Source of the DNA: Pontibacter korlensis
GTDB taxonomy: Bacteria; Bacteroidota; Bacteroidia; Cytophagales; Hymenobacteraceae
Assembly (NCBI RefSeq): GCF_000973725.1
Contig: NZ_CP009621.1
Location: forward strand, 4,581,001 to 4,645,000
Direction: 5' to 3'
DNA: 64,000 nucleotides
The position numbers and the translations under genes were made by a program. Shown here one piece after another: positions 49,976-58,664 of the stretch (its first letter is position 1; each line of letters begins with the position of its first letter). The notes under the pieces were generated by a model, which was not told the origin of the DNA, searched no databases, and saw only the letters and a list, made by a program, of their open reading frames with translations.

Positions 49976-51130
49976 CTACTGAATACCTGCTATCGCCGCC
50001 TCTATGTCCCGGATCAGATCGTCTGCATCTTCTATTCCTACAGAAAGGCGCAACAGGGCGTCTGTGAAACCTTGTTCCAGCCGCTCTTCTTCTGATAAGC
50101 TGGCGTGGGATGATGTGGAGGGTTGGCAAACGGTAGATTCTACACCACCCAAGCTCAGGGCAGGAATAATAAGCTGCAGCCTGTTTAGAAACGCCTCTGT
50201 TTTAGAGGCATCTTTCAACTCAAAAGAAAGCATTCCTCCAAAGCCTCCTTTCATTTGCCTGGCAGCAACCATGTGGTTCGGGTGCCCCTCCAGACCGGGA
50301 TAGTAGACTGCTGATATCGCCGGGTTTTCCTGTAGTGCTCTTGCTAACTTCATGGCATTAGAGCTTTGTTTCTCAACCCTAAGCGCCAGGGTCTTCAAAC
50401 TCCGCTCTATTAGGTAACAATCTAACCCGTTCAGGCTGCCCCCAAAATTTAAGGCACTCTGGTAAATAACATCCATTAACTTCTGGGATGTAACAATGGC
50501 ACCAAAGCACAGATCATGATGCCCTCCGAGGTATTTCGTGCCGCTATGGGCGACAACATCAAATCCCAGAGAAATCGGGTTCTGGATGATTGGTGTGGCG
50601 AAAGTATTATCTACCACCGTCAAGATGTTGTTCTTCTTGGCTACTGCGCTGACTGCCTCCAGATCAACAATAGAAAGTAAAGGATTAGAAGGTGTCTCCG
50701 TAAAAATCAATTTGGTGTTTTCCCTGATCATGGAGTCCAGCTTACCTATTTCAGCATTGGGAATAAAGTCGAACTCTATGTTGAACTTGGGAAACTCTTC
50801 CACGATCAGCTTGGCAGTCCCCCCGTAGATCTCCTGAGAGAACAAAGCATGATCGCCTGCTTTGAGAAACGAGAAAAGGACAGTAGAAATAGCCGCTGAT
50901 CCTGAACCGAAGACCATTCCGGCTTCCCCTTTCTCCAGCCTGCAAAGCTTCCCAACAATAGCTTTTTGATTCTCTGTGTTGAAATTTCGGGGGTACAATA
51001 TCTCATCGTACCCAATATACCTGTTGGCAGTTGAGGTATAGATAGGGGTGTTCACTCCCTGCTGCTGTTGCTGGTTATGAACACAGTCTGTTTCCTTGCT
51101 GTACATACTACTTTGATTAAAAGCCTCCAA
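49976..51130 (-). CDS. PLP-dependent trans-sulfuration enzyme (cystathionine/methionine gamma-lyase type)
   Basis: 384 residues with the Cys/Met-metabolism fold: phosphate-binding GSGSAAISTVLFSFLKAGDH, VVDNTFATPIIQNPISLG with the PLP-contacting Asp, the Schiff-base Lys in AHSGTKYLGGHHDLCFGAIV, and the C-terminal SLGGVESTVCQPSTSSHASL. Members carry out gamma- or beta-eliminations or replacements on sulfur amino acids. Next to a RidA-type deaminase, which removes the reactive enamine products of such lyases, an elimination (lyase) role is more likely than synthesis. Starts 4 bp after the RidA gene. Confidence 0.92.
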   Translation of the reverse strand: MEAFNQSSMYSKETDCVHNQQQQQGVNTPIYTSTANRYIGYDEILYPRNFNTENQKAIVGKLCRLEKGEAGMVFGSGSAAISTVLFSFLKAGDHALFSQEIYGGTAKLIVEEFPKFNIEFDFIPNAEIGKLDSMIRENTKLIFTETPSNPLLSIVDLEAVSAVAKKNNILTVVDNTFATPIIQNPISLGFDVVAHSGTKYLGGHHDLCFGAIVTSQKLMDVIYQSALNFGGSLNGLDCYLIERSLKTLALRVEKQSSNAMKLARALQENPAISAVYYPGLEGHPNHMVAARQMKGGFGGMLSFELKDASKTEAFLNRLQLIIPALSLGGVESTVCQPSTSSHASLSEEERLEQGFTDALLRLSVGIEDADDLIRDIEAAIAGIQ

Positions 51131-51134
51131 TGGC

Positions 51135-51599
51135 TTATGCTTCTACTTCTAAAGTTACCTCAATTTCTACGGCTATACCACCAGGTAAGGACCCCATGCC
51201 TACGGCGGAGCGTACGTGCTTTCCTTTCTCCCCGAAAACTTCTACCATCAGATCTGAAAACCCATTGATTACTTTGGGGTGGTCTGCAAAGTCTTCGGTG
51301 GAGTTAACCATTCCCAACACCCTCACAATTCTTTTTACCCGGTTCAAATCGCCAAGAGCCTCCTTGATGGTGGCCAATACACAGACTCCTGCGTTGCGTG
51401 CGGCCTGGTACCCTTGCTCTACGGTCAGTTCTCTTCCCAACTTGCCGATATCCACAGGGGTTGGCTCTCCGCTAAAGGCATGGCCCGACAGGTACAACAG
51501 GTTATTTACCTGAAGGTTTGTTATGTAGTTAGCGACAGGTTGCACCGGTACTGGAAGTTCTATACCAAGGGCTTTAAGCTGCTCTTCTGGACTAGTCAT
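51135..51599 (-). CDS. RidA-family enamine/imine deaminase (YjgH/TdcF-like)
   Basis: 154 residues with the YjgF/RidA trimeric fold: NLLYLSGHAFSGEPTPVDIG, EQGYQAARNAGVCVLATIKE, RIVRVLGMVNSTEDFADHPK, GKHVRSAVGMGSLPGGIAVE. The Arg that binds the carboxylate of enamines in canonical RidA lies in the HVRSAVGM segment. Usual length. First gene of the operon; 4 bp precede the PLP lyase, so the two are tightly coupled. Probably hydrolyses the 2-aminoacrylate or 2-aminocrotonate released by the lyase. Confidence 0.9.
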   Translation of the reverse strand: MTSPEEQLKALGIELPVPVQPVANYITNLQVNNLLYLSGHAFSGEPTPVDIGKLGRELTVEQGYQAARNAGVCVLATIKEALGDLNRVKRIVRVLGMVNSTEDFADHPKVINGFSDLMVEVFGEKGKHVRSAVGMGSLPGGIAVEIEVTLEVEA

Positions 51600-51820
51600 G
51601 GTTATTTTCGAATTTTAAGGACAGAATCAGGTTAATAAGCGTTTGTAGTACTCGTTCCCCTGATAGTAAAATACAGCTTCAGTTAACTCCTTAGTACATA
51701 ATTTGCTGACAAAATAGCGAGATACGGCTTTAGTTCAGTTCCCTGGGCTACTACAGATGAAAGGGGCTGCTACATGTAAATGAAGCGTTTTTTAACCGTG
51801 CAAATCTTCTTCTTAAGAAA

Positions 51821-52351
51821 TTACACACCTGCTTTAGAGTCGGCTTTGGCCAATACTTTCTCAAATGCTTTTCTTGGGCTACCTCTAAAGTACACTTCGC
51901 CACAGTATACATAGCCCATTTTATCGAAGATCTTCATCATGGCAACATTGTCAAAATTTGTATCTGCTTTGATGCTGTATATATGATTGCGGAGCGCATA
52001 CGACTCAATAAATTCTAACATCTTACTGGCTAACCCTTTCCCTAAATAGCTATCAGAAATGGCTACCCGGTGAAACACAACAAAGTCACTGTTTGTCAGC
52101 CACTTTCCTTCGATATTGGCGTATTCTGGCTCGTCATTGATCAATACTGCAGTATATCCAATAACCGTCTCTCCTTCAACCAAAACAAACCCTACACCAT
52201 TTTCAATGTCTTGCTTTACCACTTCCGGATTCGGATAACCGTCTTGCCATTGGTTGCTGCCGTCCTCTTTTCTGCGTCTGATTGCTCCCTGCAAAATGTC
52301 CCATATTTGCGGTAGCTCCGCCAGGCTAGCCTTTCTGAAATCATGTTTCAT
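51821..52351 (-). CDS. GNAT-family N-acetyltransferase
   Basis: 176 residues with the GNAT fold: KASLAELPQIWDILQGAI start, VGFVLVEGETVIGYTAVLI (beta-4), and the acetyl-CoA loop HRVAISDSYLGKGLASKMLE with a Q/RxxGxG/A-like motif, followed by NFDNVAMMKIFDKMGYVYCG. Substrate unknown. 45 bp before the MFS gene end on the same strand, so possibly cotranscribed with the transporter under the divergent LysR regulator. Confidence 0.9.
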   Translation of the reverse strand: MKHDFRKASLAELPQIWDILQGAIRRRKEDGSNQWQDGYPNPEVVKQDIENGVGFVLVEGETVIGYTAVLINDEPEYANIEGKWLTNSDFVVFHRVAISDSYLGKGLASKMLEFIESYALRNHIYSIKADTNFDNVAMMKIFDKMGYVYCGEVYFRGSPRKAFEKVLAKADSKAGV

Positions 52352-52396
52352 TTTTCTAAAGTTGATATTAACTACGTGAACAGTATGAATGATTAA

Positions 52397-53623
52397 TTAA
52401 CTATTAATAGGCACCTTAAGTAGCACATCACTGCTTGATTCGTTTTGCTGATGCGCTACCTTCAGTATTAGTATATTGAGCATTATATTGATGAAAGCCA
52501 ACGCGCAGAATGAGTAGAGAAATACTGATATGCTAAACTGCTGTATCAAAAAACCGCTTACAAAAGGCGTTAATGCCTGGGCAATCAAAGGCACGCGGGC
52601 CAGTTTTCCCACAGCAACGGCATAACCTTCCTGTCCAAATATAGCCAGGGGTAGCGTTCCCCTCAAAATAGAACGCATTCCGTTTCCCATTCCAAAAAGG
52701 ATAACACCCAGAATCGCGACTGTAGGATCGAGCAAGAACAGCAGTATGCCTAAAAGTGTGACGACAGCCGAAATGACAGCTGTTTTGACAGGCTCATTTC
52801 TAGAAAACAGCAACTCCACTACCCGTACACCTGCCTGGCTAGGCCCTAGAAAAGCAACGATACCCACTATAGTTGCCATCGTCATCTTTTTATCCAGCAG
52901 AATGTCTATAAGATGAATGATAACCCCTGTTGTTAAAACGGCGCCTATTGTAAAACTGATAAGCAGTAAATAAAAGATGTTGGAGCGGAACGGCTCGTTT
53001 AAAACAGCCCCCTTATTACTTAGCTGTGGCTGTTTGGTAATCTTGTTTTCTGCTGAAGGTAAAGCAAACCGATGAATTGGAAATATGGTAACCAACAGTA
53101 TAGCCGCATATATAAAACAGGAAGTACGCCACCCATAGTTACTCAGCAGAAGCGAGACAAGTGACCAGGAAATAGTAGGAGCCAGACTGGAAATCAAGGT
53201 AATCTGGACAATTACCTTACTTGTAGCCTTCCCATAATTTTTACCAAGTGTAGCAAAAAGGGCATCATACAGCCCCATTCCCATGGCTACGCCCATAATC
53301 ACCCATCCCAACAGGAATACAGGAAATTGCTCCGAAAGGCCCAGAACAACCAGTCCCAGTGCCATAACCACGCCTGCATATGGCAAGACAATATTTTTCT
53401 CGTGAGTCCCTATTATCCTCCCGATCCTGGGCAACAGTAGTCCGGAGATCAACAACGACAACGAAAGCGAGCCATAAACCATTTGGTATGACCAGCCCGT
53501 ATCTTTCATGATCGGCTCAGCCAAAACTGATAAAATAAAATACGAACCACCCCACAGTAGAATCTGAGCTATACCCAGCCCCACAATTTTTGTGATAGAT
53601 GGCTTTAGGACTTCCAGTGACAT
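52397..53623 (-). CDS. MFS transporter
   Basis: 408 residues with twelve hydrophobic segments and the MFS loop motif (LLISGLLLPRIGRIIGTHEK). Resembles the CynX/oxalate-type major facilitator proteins in overall plan, but the substrate cannot be read. Divergent from a LysR regulator 100 bp away; that pairing usually means the regulator controls the exporter or importer. Followed by a GNAT gene, which could acetylate the transported compound. Confidence 0.9.
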   Translation of the reverse strand: MSLEVLKPSITKIVGLGIAQILLWGGSYFILSVLAEPIMKDTGWSYQMVYGSLSLSLLISGLLLPRIGRIIGTHEKNIVLPYAGVVMALGLVVLGLSEQFPVFLLGWVIMGVAMGMGLYDALFATLGKNYGKATSKVIVQITLISSLAPTISWSLVSLLLSNYGWRTSCFIYAAILLVTIFPIHRFALPSAENKITKQPQLSNKGAVLNEPFRSNIFYLLLISFTIGAVLTTGVIIHLIDILLDKKMTMATIVGIVAFLGPSQAGVRVVELLFSRNEPVKTAVISAVVTLLGILLFLLDPTVAILGVILFGMGNGMRSILRGTLPLAIFGQEGYAVAVGKLARVPLIAQALTPFVSGFLIQQFSISVFLYSFCALAFINIMLNILILKVAHQQNESSSDVLLKVPINS

Positions 53624-53682
53624 ATATACCTTCCCTACTTTCTACTAGCAAAAATCAGAAGAATGAATAAATTCGTAAAACG

Positions 53683-53716
53683 TTATTTTTCGATAAAACC
53701 CATCGTTAAAACCGAT
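53683..53716. promoter_or_regulatory. Candidate LysR-type binding sites
   Basis: Two dyads in the 100-bp divergent region: TTATTTTTCGATAA (53683-53696) and ATCGTTAAAACCGAT (53702-53716), the second fitting the T-N11-A rule of LysR-type regulators and ending 7 bp before the lysR start, which suits autoregulation. Confidence 0.5.
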
Positions 53717-53723
53717 TTACAAA

Positions 53724-54608
53724 ATGGAATCAAGACAACTTCGATATTTTCTGAAAGCCAAGGAGCTACTGAACTTTACAGAAGCGGCGCATAACTTACA
53801 TATAAGTCAAAGCACGTTATCTCAACAGATAAAGCAATTGGAAGAAGAGCTGAATATTCCTTTGTTTAACCGAATAGGAAAGCGGGTTACACTAACAGAG
53901 GCAGGGGAATTGTTTGCGGTATATGCTGCGCAAAGTTTAAAGAAAGCAAATGATGGCTTGCTGTTGCTGAAAGACCTGAATGATTTGAATACAGGCACGA
54001 TCTCTATTGGTGTTACCTACGGACTACGAAATCTACTCAAGCAGGCATTAGTACGGTTTGCCAGTAAATTTCCAAAAGTCAATGTTCGGGTGGTTTTCAG
54101 CACATCGGAAGAATTGATTGAAAAGCTAAACCAGCTTGAGTTAGACTTGATTTTAGTTTTCAATGAGTCCACTACAGATCAGCATTTTAGATACCAGCCC
54201 CTTTTTGATTCGCCAGTGACCTTGGTTACTTTCAAAGAATCTTCACTTTCCGATAAAAAATCCATCAGCCTAGAAGAACTTTCCAAAACTCCTCTGGTAA
54301 TTTCGTCGAGAGGAGACAGTACGAGCCACTTTATCATCAGGGCTTTCAATAAGAGTGGCCTGAACCCTAAAGTTTCAATAGAAGTGAACGATATTCCTAC
54401 CATACTGGACCTGGTGAAAACAGGGCACTGGCACGGTATTCTGGTTCAAACCAGTGTGAATGAAAAAGACTTGCTGACCACTATCCCAATCAAAGAGAAA
54501 GGTATGGTACGTACTGCGATGATCATTTCGCTGAAAGAAGCATACGAGAAGAAAGCGGTGAAAATATTTAGGGAACAGCTGATGGAGAATAACAGAAATC
54601 ATGCTTAA
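53724..54608 (+). CDS. LysR-family transcriptional regulator
   Basis: 294 residues: N-terminal winged HTH (QLRYFLKAKELLNFTEAAHN, LHISQSTLSQQIKQLEEELN, LFNRIGKRVTLTEAG), then a two-lobed effector domain (TISIGVTYGLRNLLKQALVR, PLVISSRGDSTSHFIIRAF). CynR/CbbR-like plan. Divergent from the MFS/GNAT genes, so it probably controls them and itself. Effector unknown. Confidence 0.93.
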   Translation: MESRQLRYFLKAKELLNFTEAAHNLHISQSTLSQQIKQLEEELNIPLFNRIGKRVTLTEAGELFAVYAAQSLKKANDGLLLLKDLNDLNTGTISIGVTYGLRNLLKQALVRFASKFPKVNVRVVFSTSEELIEKLNQLELDLILVFNESTTDQHFRYQPLFDSPVTLVTFKESSLSDKKSISLEELSKTPLVISSRGDSTSHFIIRAFNKSGLNPKVSIEVNDIPTILDLVKTGHWHGILVQTSVNEKDLLTTIPIKEKGMVRTAMIISLKEAYEKKAVKIFREQLMENNRNHA

Positions 54609-55029
54609 TTGGATAGGTGGAATGATCAACGATATTTTATTCTCCCTTACCCTTCTGTTAATTTAGCTGTTTATATGAGGGCATAATTGTTAACTTATCA
54701 TAGCTGTTTTAGTAGCTCATGCTTTACCTCCAGTTTCATATCAATAGTATCATCTAAACAAAGCCTTGTTGCCTAAGCATAGATCCCGACATGTGAAAAA
54801 GGGAAAGTCAAAGGAGCTACTCAGGCATGAGCACACATCAAGAAGTCATCAATGGCTTATAAACTCAGCCTGAAATTCAGGGAGGCACCACCTAGTAAAC
54901 TTATCTCACGTTACACCGCATCGTAAGAAACAGACAAAAAGCAGAAACAAGAAACGTTCACTTGGCGATTCCTAAGAGCTATAGCTCCAAAGGTTACATG
55001 TTATTACTAATTAAGAAATGTTCCCCACA
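54609..55029. other. Intergenic region between convergent regulators
   Basis: About 420 bp with no gene. Weak short repeats only; no clear terminator for either neighbour. Confidence 0.45.
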
Positions 55030-55893
55030 TTAAATTAAAGTGTTCGCTTTCAAAGCAATGTGGTTGTGTACCTGTTTTTTAAAATTTTCCGGTGTTTGGG
55101 CTGTGTGCTGCTTAAAAAAGCGACTGAAGTATGAGTACTCTTTAAACTCAAGCAGGTATGCTATCTCTTTAAGCGTATGATCACTGTGTATAATCTGTCG
55201 TTTTGCTTCCAGAATTACCCTGTCATGAATTAATTGCAGCCCTGTCTTTTGTAACTTTTCCTTTAATATCTGATTTAAACGTTTAGAGCTGATTCCTATC
55301 TTATCGGCATAAAAGTCTGTGTTCCTGATATGCAAGTAGTTCTCCTCTAACAATAGCATAAATTCATATACTCTTTTCTGGTTTACATCCTGCATAGTGA
55401 ATTCATGCTCCTTAACCCGGATAATATTCAGGAGGAAGGCTTTTAACAAAGACTTTATGATCAGTAGGCTGTGGTTTTCACTTTGGTACTCCTCTTCCAT
55501 CAGGTCATACACCTTGCAAAGTTGATCAGATAATTCTTTACTAACCTTCAGGAAAGAGTATTCACCCTGTACATTAAATATTTTAAAAACATCCAGAGAG
55601 AACTCTTTAGCCTCTTCATCCAATAGATCTCTTTTAAAAGATAACAAAACGCCTTTTTTACCTGCCTTGTTTAGCTGATGCACCCGATAGGGTGGCAACA
55701 GGTAGATCCAATGTCCTTTTTGTGGTTGACCTTCATCTTTTAGAGCATGTAAAGGATATTCGTTCTTTAGCCAGACTACTTCAAAAAACTCCTTTCTGCC
55801 AGGATCATTTAAATAGCTTGGCGGGCAATTAGCAAGATTTCTTATATAGATAAGTGAATTGTTCAGCTCATCTGTTACTTTTTCTTTCATCAT
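55030..55893 (-). CDS. AraC-family transcriptional regulator
   Basis: 287 residues. N-terminal cupin-like sensor (FFEVVWLKNEYPLHALKDEG, HWIYLLPPYRVHQLNKAGKK) and C-terminal double HTH (IGISSKRLNQILKEKLQKTG, LKEIAYLLEFKEYSYFSRFF, KQHTAQTPENFKKQ), the AraC signature. Divergent from hxlB-hxlA with 311 bp between them, so it is the likely regulator of the ribulose-monophosphate genes. The sensor type suits a small effector such as formaldehyde-derived or sugar compounds; unproven. Confidence 0.92.
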   Translation of the reverse strand: MMKEKVTDELNNSLIYIRNLANCPPSYLNDPGRKEFFEVVWLKNEYPLHALKDEGQPQKGHWIYLLPPYRVHQLNKAGKKGVLLSFKRDLLDEEAKEFSLDVFKIFNVQGEYSFLKVSKELSDQLCKVYDLMEEEYQSENHSLLIIKSLLKAFLLNIIRVKEHEFTMQDVNQKRVYEFMLLLEENYLHIRNTDFYADKIGISSKRLNQILKEKLQKTGLQLIHDRVILEAKRQIIHSDHTLKEIAYLLEFKEYSYFSRFFKQHTAQTPENFKKQVHNHIALKANTLI

Positions 55894-56127
55894 TTATTAT
55901 TCTGCTTATCCGTATCCGTTAGTTCATCCCCTCCGGGCAATATAGATTACAACGGAATAACTAATCTGCCACCTCATGTACAAGCAGATTAAAAAGTGTC
56001 GCAAAAGTACAGTTTCATTTAATATACATAGCCAGCTGTATCGGTACAACTAAGTTACAACTACAAAGTTTCTAAATAGTCCAACACATTGCGCTGATTG
56101 TATAAGAGCAGCCTTAATCCTCTGGCC

Positions 56128-56135
56128 TACCTTTG
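56128..56135 (+). promoter_or_regulatory. Candidate -7 element of hxlBA
   Basis: TACCTTTG matches the Bacteroidota consensus TAnnTTTG, 69 bp before the hxlB start. No convincing -33 element at the usual spacing, which may fit activator dependence. The rest of 55894-56204 shows no gene. Confidence 0.4.
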
Positions 56136-56204
56136 TAACAGCTTACAGAAAGTAATTAAAAAAGCTTACGCACAGCTCATTGTATTAACCAAACCTACTA
56201 CCAC

Positions 56205-56789
56205 GTGATAAAGGCAAACGGTCAGGATTTAGCAGCTTCTCTAAAGAGCAATTTTGCGCTTATTTTAGAAGAAAATCGAAAGCTAGCTGATAAGATAGCG
56301 TATAGTGAAGTCGCGAAAATTATACCCTTCATTCAAGATGCTGAACGAATTTTCATAGTGGGTGCAGGACGATCGGGGCTTTCTTTACATTCGGCTGCCA
56401 TGCGCCTCATGCACCTGGGACTTTCCGTTTTTGTGGTTGGAGAAACTACAACACCAGCTATCAGGAAGGGAGATTTGCTTTTGGCAGCATCAGGATCCGG
56501 CACCACAAGCTCTATAGTAAAAGCGGCAGAGAAAGCGGTTAGTTCCGGCGCTAAAGTGGTGGCACTTTCTACTACAGCCAACTCACCCTTAGCAACACTG
56601 GCTGCACATGTTGCAGTTGTTCCGGCTGCACAAAAGCAGGACCATGGCACCACCGTTTCAGAGCAATACGCTGGCAGCTTATTTGAGCAGGCCATCCTAC
56701 TTCTGACGGATGCCATCTTTCAAACCCTATGGGGCATAGACAAAACGCCTGCTGAGGAGCTCTGGAAGCGGCATGCAAACCTTGAATAA
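56205..56789 (+). CDS. hxlB: 6-phospho-3-hexuloisomerase
   Basis: 194 residues starting at GTG (ATAAAGGCAAAC follows). SIS-domain sugar isomerase: RIFIVGAGRSGLSLHSAAMR, LHLGLSVFVVGETTTPAIRK is the family pattern, then LLLAASGSGTTSSIVKAAEK. Converts hexulose-6-phosphate to fructose-6-phosphate in the ribulose monophosphate pathway. 41 bp upstream of hxlA, so one operon; the AraC gene is divergent. Together they allow formaldehyde fixation or detoxification. Confidence 0.93.
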   Translation: MIKANGQDLAASLKSNFALILEENRKLADKIAYSEVAKIIPFIQDAERIFIVGAGRSGLSLHSAAMRLMHLGLSVFVVGETTTPAIRKGDLLLAASGSGTTSSIVKAAEKAVSSGAKVVALSTTANSPLATLAAHVAVVPAAQKQDHGTTVSEQYAGSLFEQAILLLTDAIFQTLWGIDKTPAEELWKRHANLE

Positions 56790-56830
56790 CAATCCAGAAA
56801 AATTCCTTTTAAAATATAAAAGATAGAATA

Positions 56831-57463
56831 ATGACAAAATTACAAGTAGCAATAGACTTATTAACAACAGCTGACGCTTTGGCTCTTGCAGAAAAAGTAG
56901 CTCCATATATCGACATCATTGAGTTAGGTACTCCCCTGATCAAGAGCGAAGGTTTATCAGTTATCACTGCGATGAAAAATGCTTTCCCGGAAAAAATTGT
57001 TTTTGCTGATTTTAAAACTGCAGATACTGGTGCTCTTGAGGCAGAAATGGCATTTAAGGCTGGTGCTGATTTGGTTACTGTGCTGGCAACAACGGGTAAT
57101 GCAACCATAGAAGGCGCTGTTAAAGCTGCTAAACAATATGGTAAAGGAGTTGTAGTTGACACCATTGGAGAGTCAGACCGTGTAAAGCGTGCACAGGAAG
57201 TTACAGCCTTGGGTGTTGAGTTCGTAGAATTACATGCAGGCCTTGACGAGCAAGCACAACCAGGATATTCTATTCAGGTACTGATTGATGAGGCAGCTCG
57301 TGTTGGTGTACCAGTTTCAATTGCAGGAGGTGTAAACGTAAATAACATAGCAGCTGTAAAGCAAGTAGGTGTTGTAGTTGCTGTGGCTGGTGCATCGCTT
57401 TACGGTGCCCCAGATCCAGCTGCTGCTGCCAAAGCTTTGCGCGAAGCACTTGATGCTGCTTAA
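56831..57463 (+). CDS. hxlA: 3-hexulose-6-phosphate synthase
   Basis: 210 residues, an orotidine-decarboxylase-fold TIM barrel: LQVAIDLLTTADALALAEKV, VFADFKTADTGALEAEMAFK with the DxKxxD metal/catalytic motif, LVTVLATTGNATIEGAVKAA, EFVELHAGLDEQAQPGYSIQ, ISIAGGVNV-type phosphate loop. Condenses formaldehyde with ribulose-5-phosphate, or runs in reverse to make pentose phosphates. Full length. Repeat copy 7 begins 49 bp after the stop. Confidence 0.95.
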   Translation: MTKLQVAIDLLTTADALALAEKVAPYIDIIELGTPLIKSEGLSVITAMKNAFPEKIVFADFKTADTGALEAEMAFKAGADLVTVLATTGNATIEGAVKAAKQYGKGVVVDTIGESDRVKRAQEVTALGVEFVELHAGLDEQAQPGYSIQVLIDEAARVGVPVSIAGGVNVNNIAAVKQVGVVVAVAGASLYGAPDPAAAAKALREALDAA

Positions 57464-57511
57464 CAACTTTTATTTACCGAAACACTTAAAAATAATGAAA
57501 GAGATTTATCA

Positions 57512-57647
57512 CTACTCTTTCACCTCAAAATACTTACTAACGGCCATTAAATCACTGTGGATAAAGTTCGATAATTCAGCCCTTCGGGCTGCACGAAAAG
57601 CCTTCAGCTAACGCTGTAGGCTTTTTTATGCTCTTCGGACGCTAAAT
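57512..57647 (+). repeat. tRNA-Glu-derived direct repeat, copy 7
   Basis: Left arm CTCTTTCACCTCAAAATAC, TAAATCACTGTGGATAAAG, TTCGATAATTCAGCCCTTCG, GGCTGCACGAAAAGCCTTCA, imperfect hairpin, T-run, ATGCTCTTCGGACGCTAAA. Serves as terminator of hxlBA. Confidence 0.86.
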
Positions 57648-57652
57648 TCCGT

Positions 57653-57700
57653 AGCTATTTTACCTCTTTCAGCAGGTCTGCTGAAAGAGGTAAAATAGCT
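57653..57700. repeat. 23-bp perfect inverted repeat
   Basis: Arms 57653-57675 and 57678-57700 (AGCTATTTTACCTCTTTCAG.. and complement) separated by GT only. No T-run, 6 bp after the end of repeat copy 7. The remaining DNA up to 58020 shows no gene; TTTTGATTTATGAGACGG at 57801-57818 recurs in similar form at 8681-8698. Confidence 0.85.
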
Positions 57701-58019
57701 GTAGAGTTCCCCTTTTAGAGTATTGCTCCTCCCCTGCCATATCCATGAATTAAATCTCTTTGAACATTGCTACTCCTCCATCTTACTAGTCAAATCCTCC
57801 TTTTGATTTATGAGACGGAAAATTTGGACATCGCTATAGTACTTTACCCTTCAAACTCCCTCCTATTATCAAATGCACCGTTTGCTGAGGCACCTGTTTC
57901 AGTTCTAAACAAATGTGACTCGTCCTGAAAAAGTTGACAACCCTGCTCTATCCTGCTCCCTAAGCATAGAAGGGGCATAATCCGTTGTTTAATTTCTTTT
58001 TTACCTGTCTTCGTTTATT

Positions 58020-58490
58020 TCCGTCATGATCTCTGCAAAGTGTCTAGTAGATTTTAAACGGTCATTCATACTGTACATGGTGGAGATAGTTATCAATTCA
58101 TCCACTCCCGTTTCTTCCAGAAATTCCTGAATTTGCTTCTTTATTGCTGATCCGTACCCGGCGCCCTGCCAAGGCCTAAATCAATGCGGTTAGGGTATAA
58201 GTGGGCTAGGGTTCCAAACTGTTCAGCTATAATCAGGGGAGAGTGGTTGGGCAGCATGATACCACCTGAGCCGATCCTGATGGTAGATGTGTTCTCTGCC
58301 ACGTAACCCATGAGCAGTGATGTGGCGCTACTGCCAATATTATCTGAATTATGATGCTCTGCAAACCAGATGCGTTTGTAACTATATGCCTCCGCTTCTT
58401 TTGCCAATGCCAATGAATTGTGCAGGGGCTGTTGTATGGTCTCTCCCTGCGATACAATGGCAAGTTCTAAAATGGAGTATGCTGTTTTTA
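58020..58490 (-). pseudogene. LLM-class flavin-dependent oxidoreductase, decayed
   Basis: Minus strand: N-terminal bacterial-luciferase-like segment (YSILELAIVSQGET without a start codon in frame, then AEAYSYKRIWFAEHHNSDNI, MLPNHSPLIIAEQFGTLAHL, IDLGLGRAPGTDQQ), a stop at 58141, and immediately the C-terminal piece IQEFLEETGVDELITISTMY. About 200 residues between are deleted. MsnO8-like family. Dead, but beside an intact LLM enzyme. Confidence 0.78.
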
Positions 58491-58664
58491 TGTTCCATAA
58501 TATTTAATGCTTTCTTAGTACTTATTCGTTTCTGTTTATCTAGTACACCTATATACTAACCAGGTAGTTATACTAACCAGGTAGTCCGAAAGTCAAGTGC
58601 AAGTCAAATAAAACCATTTCAGTTTTCCAGCAGCAACCGAGCGATTGATGGCAACTACTTCTCC

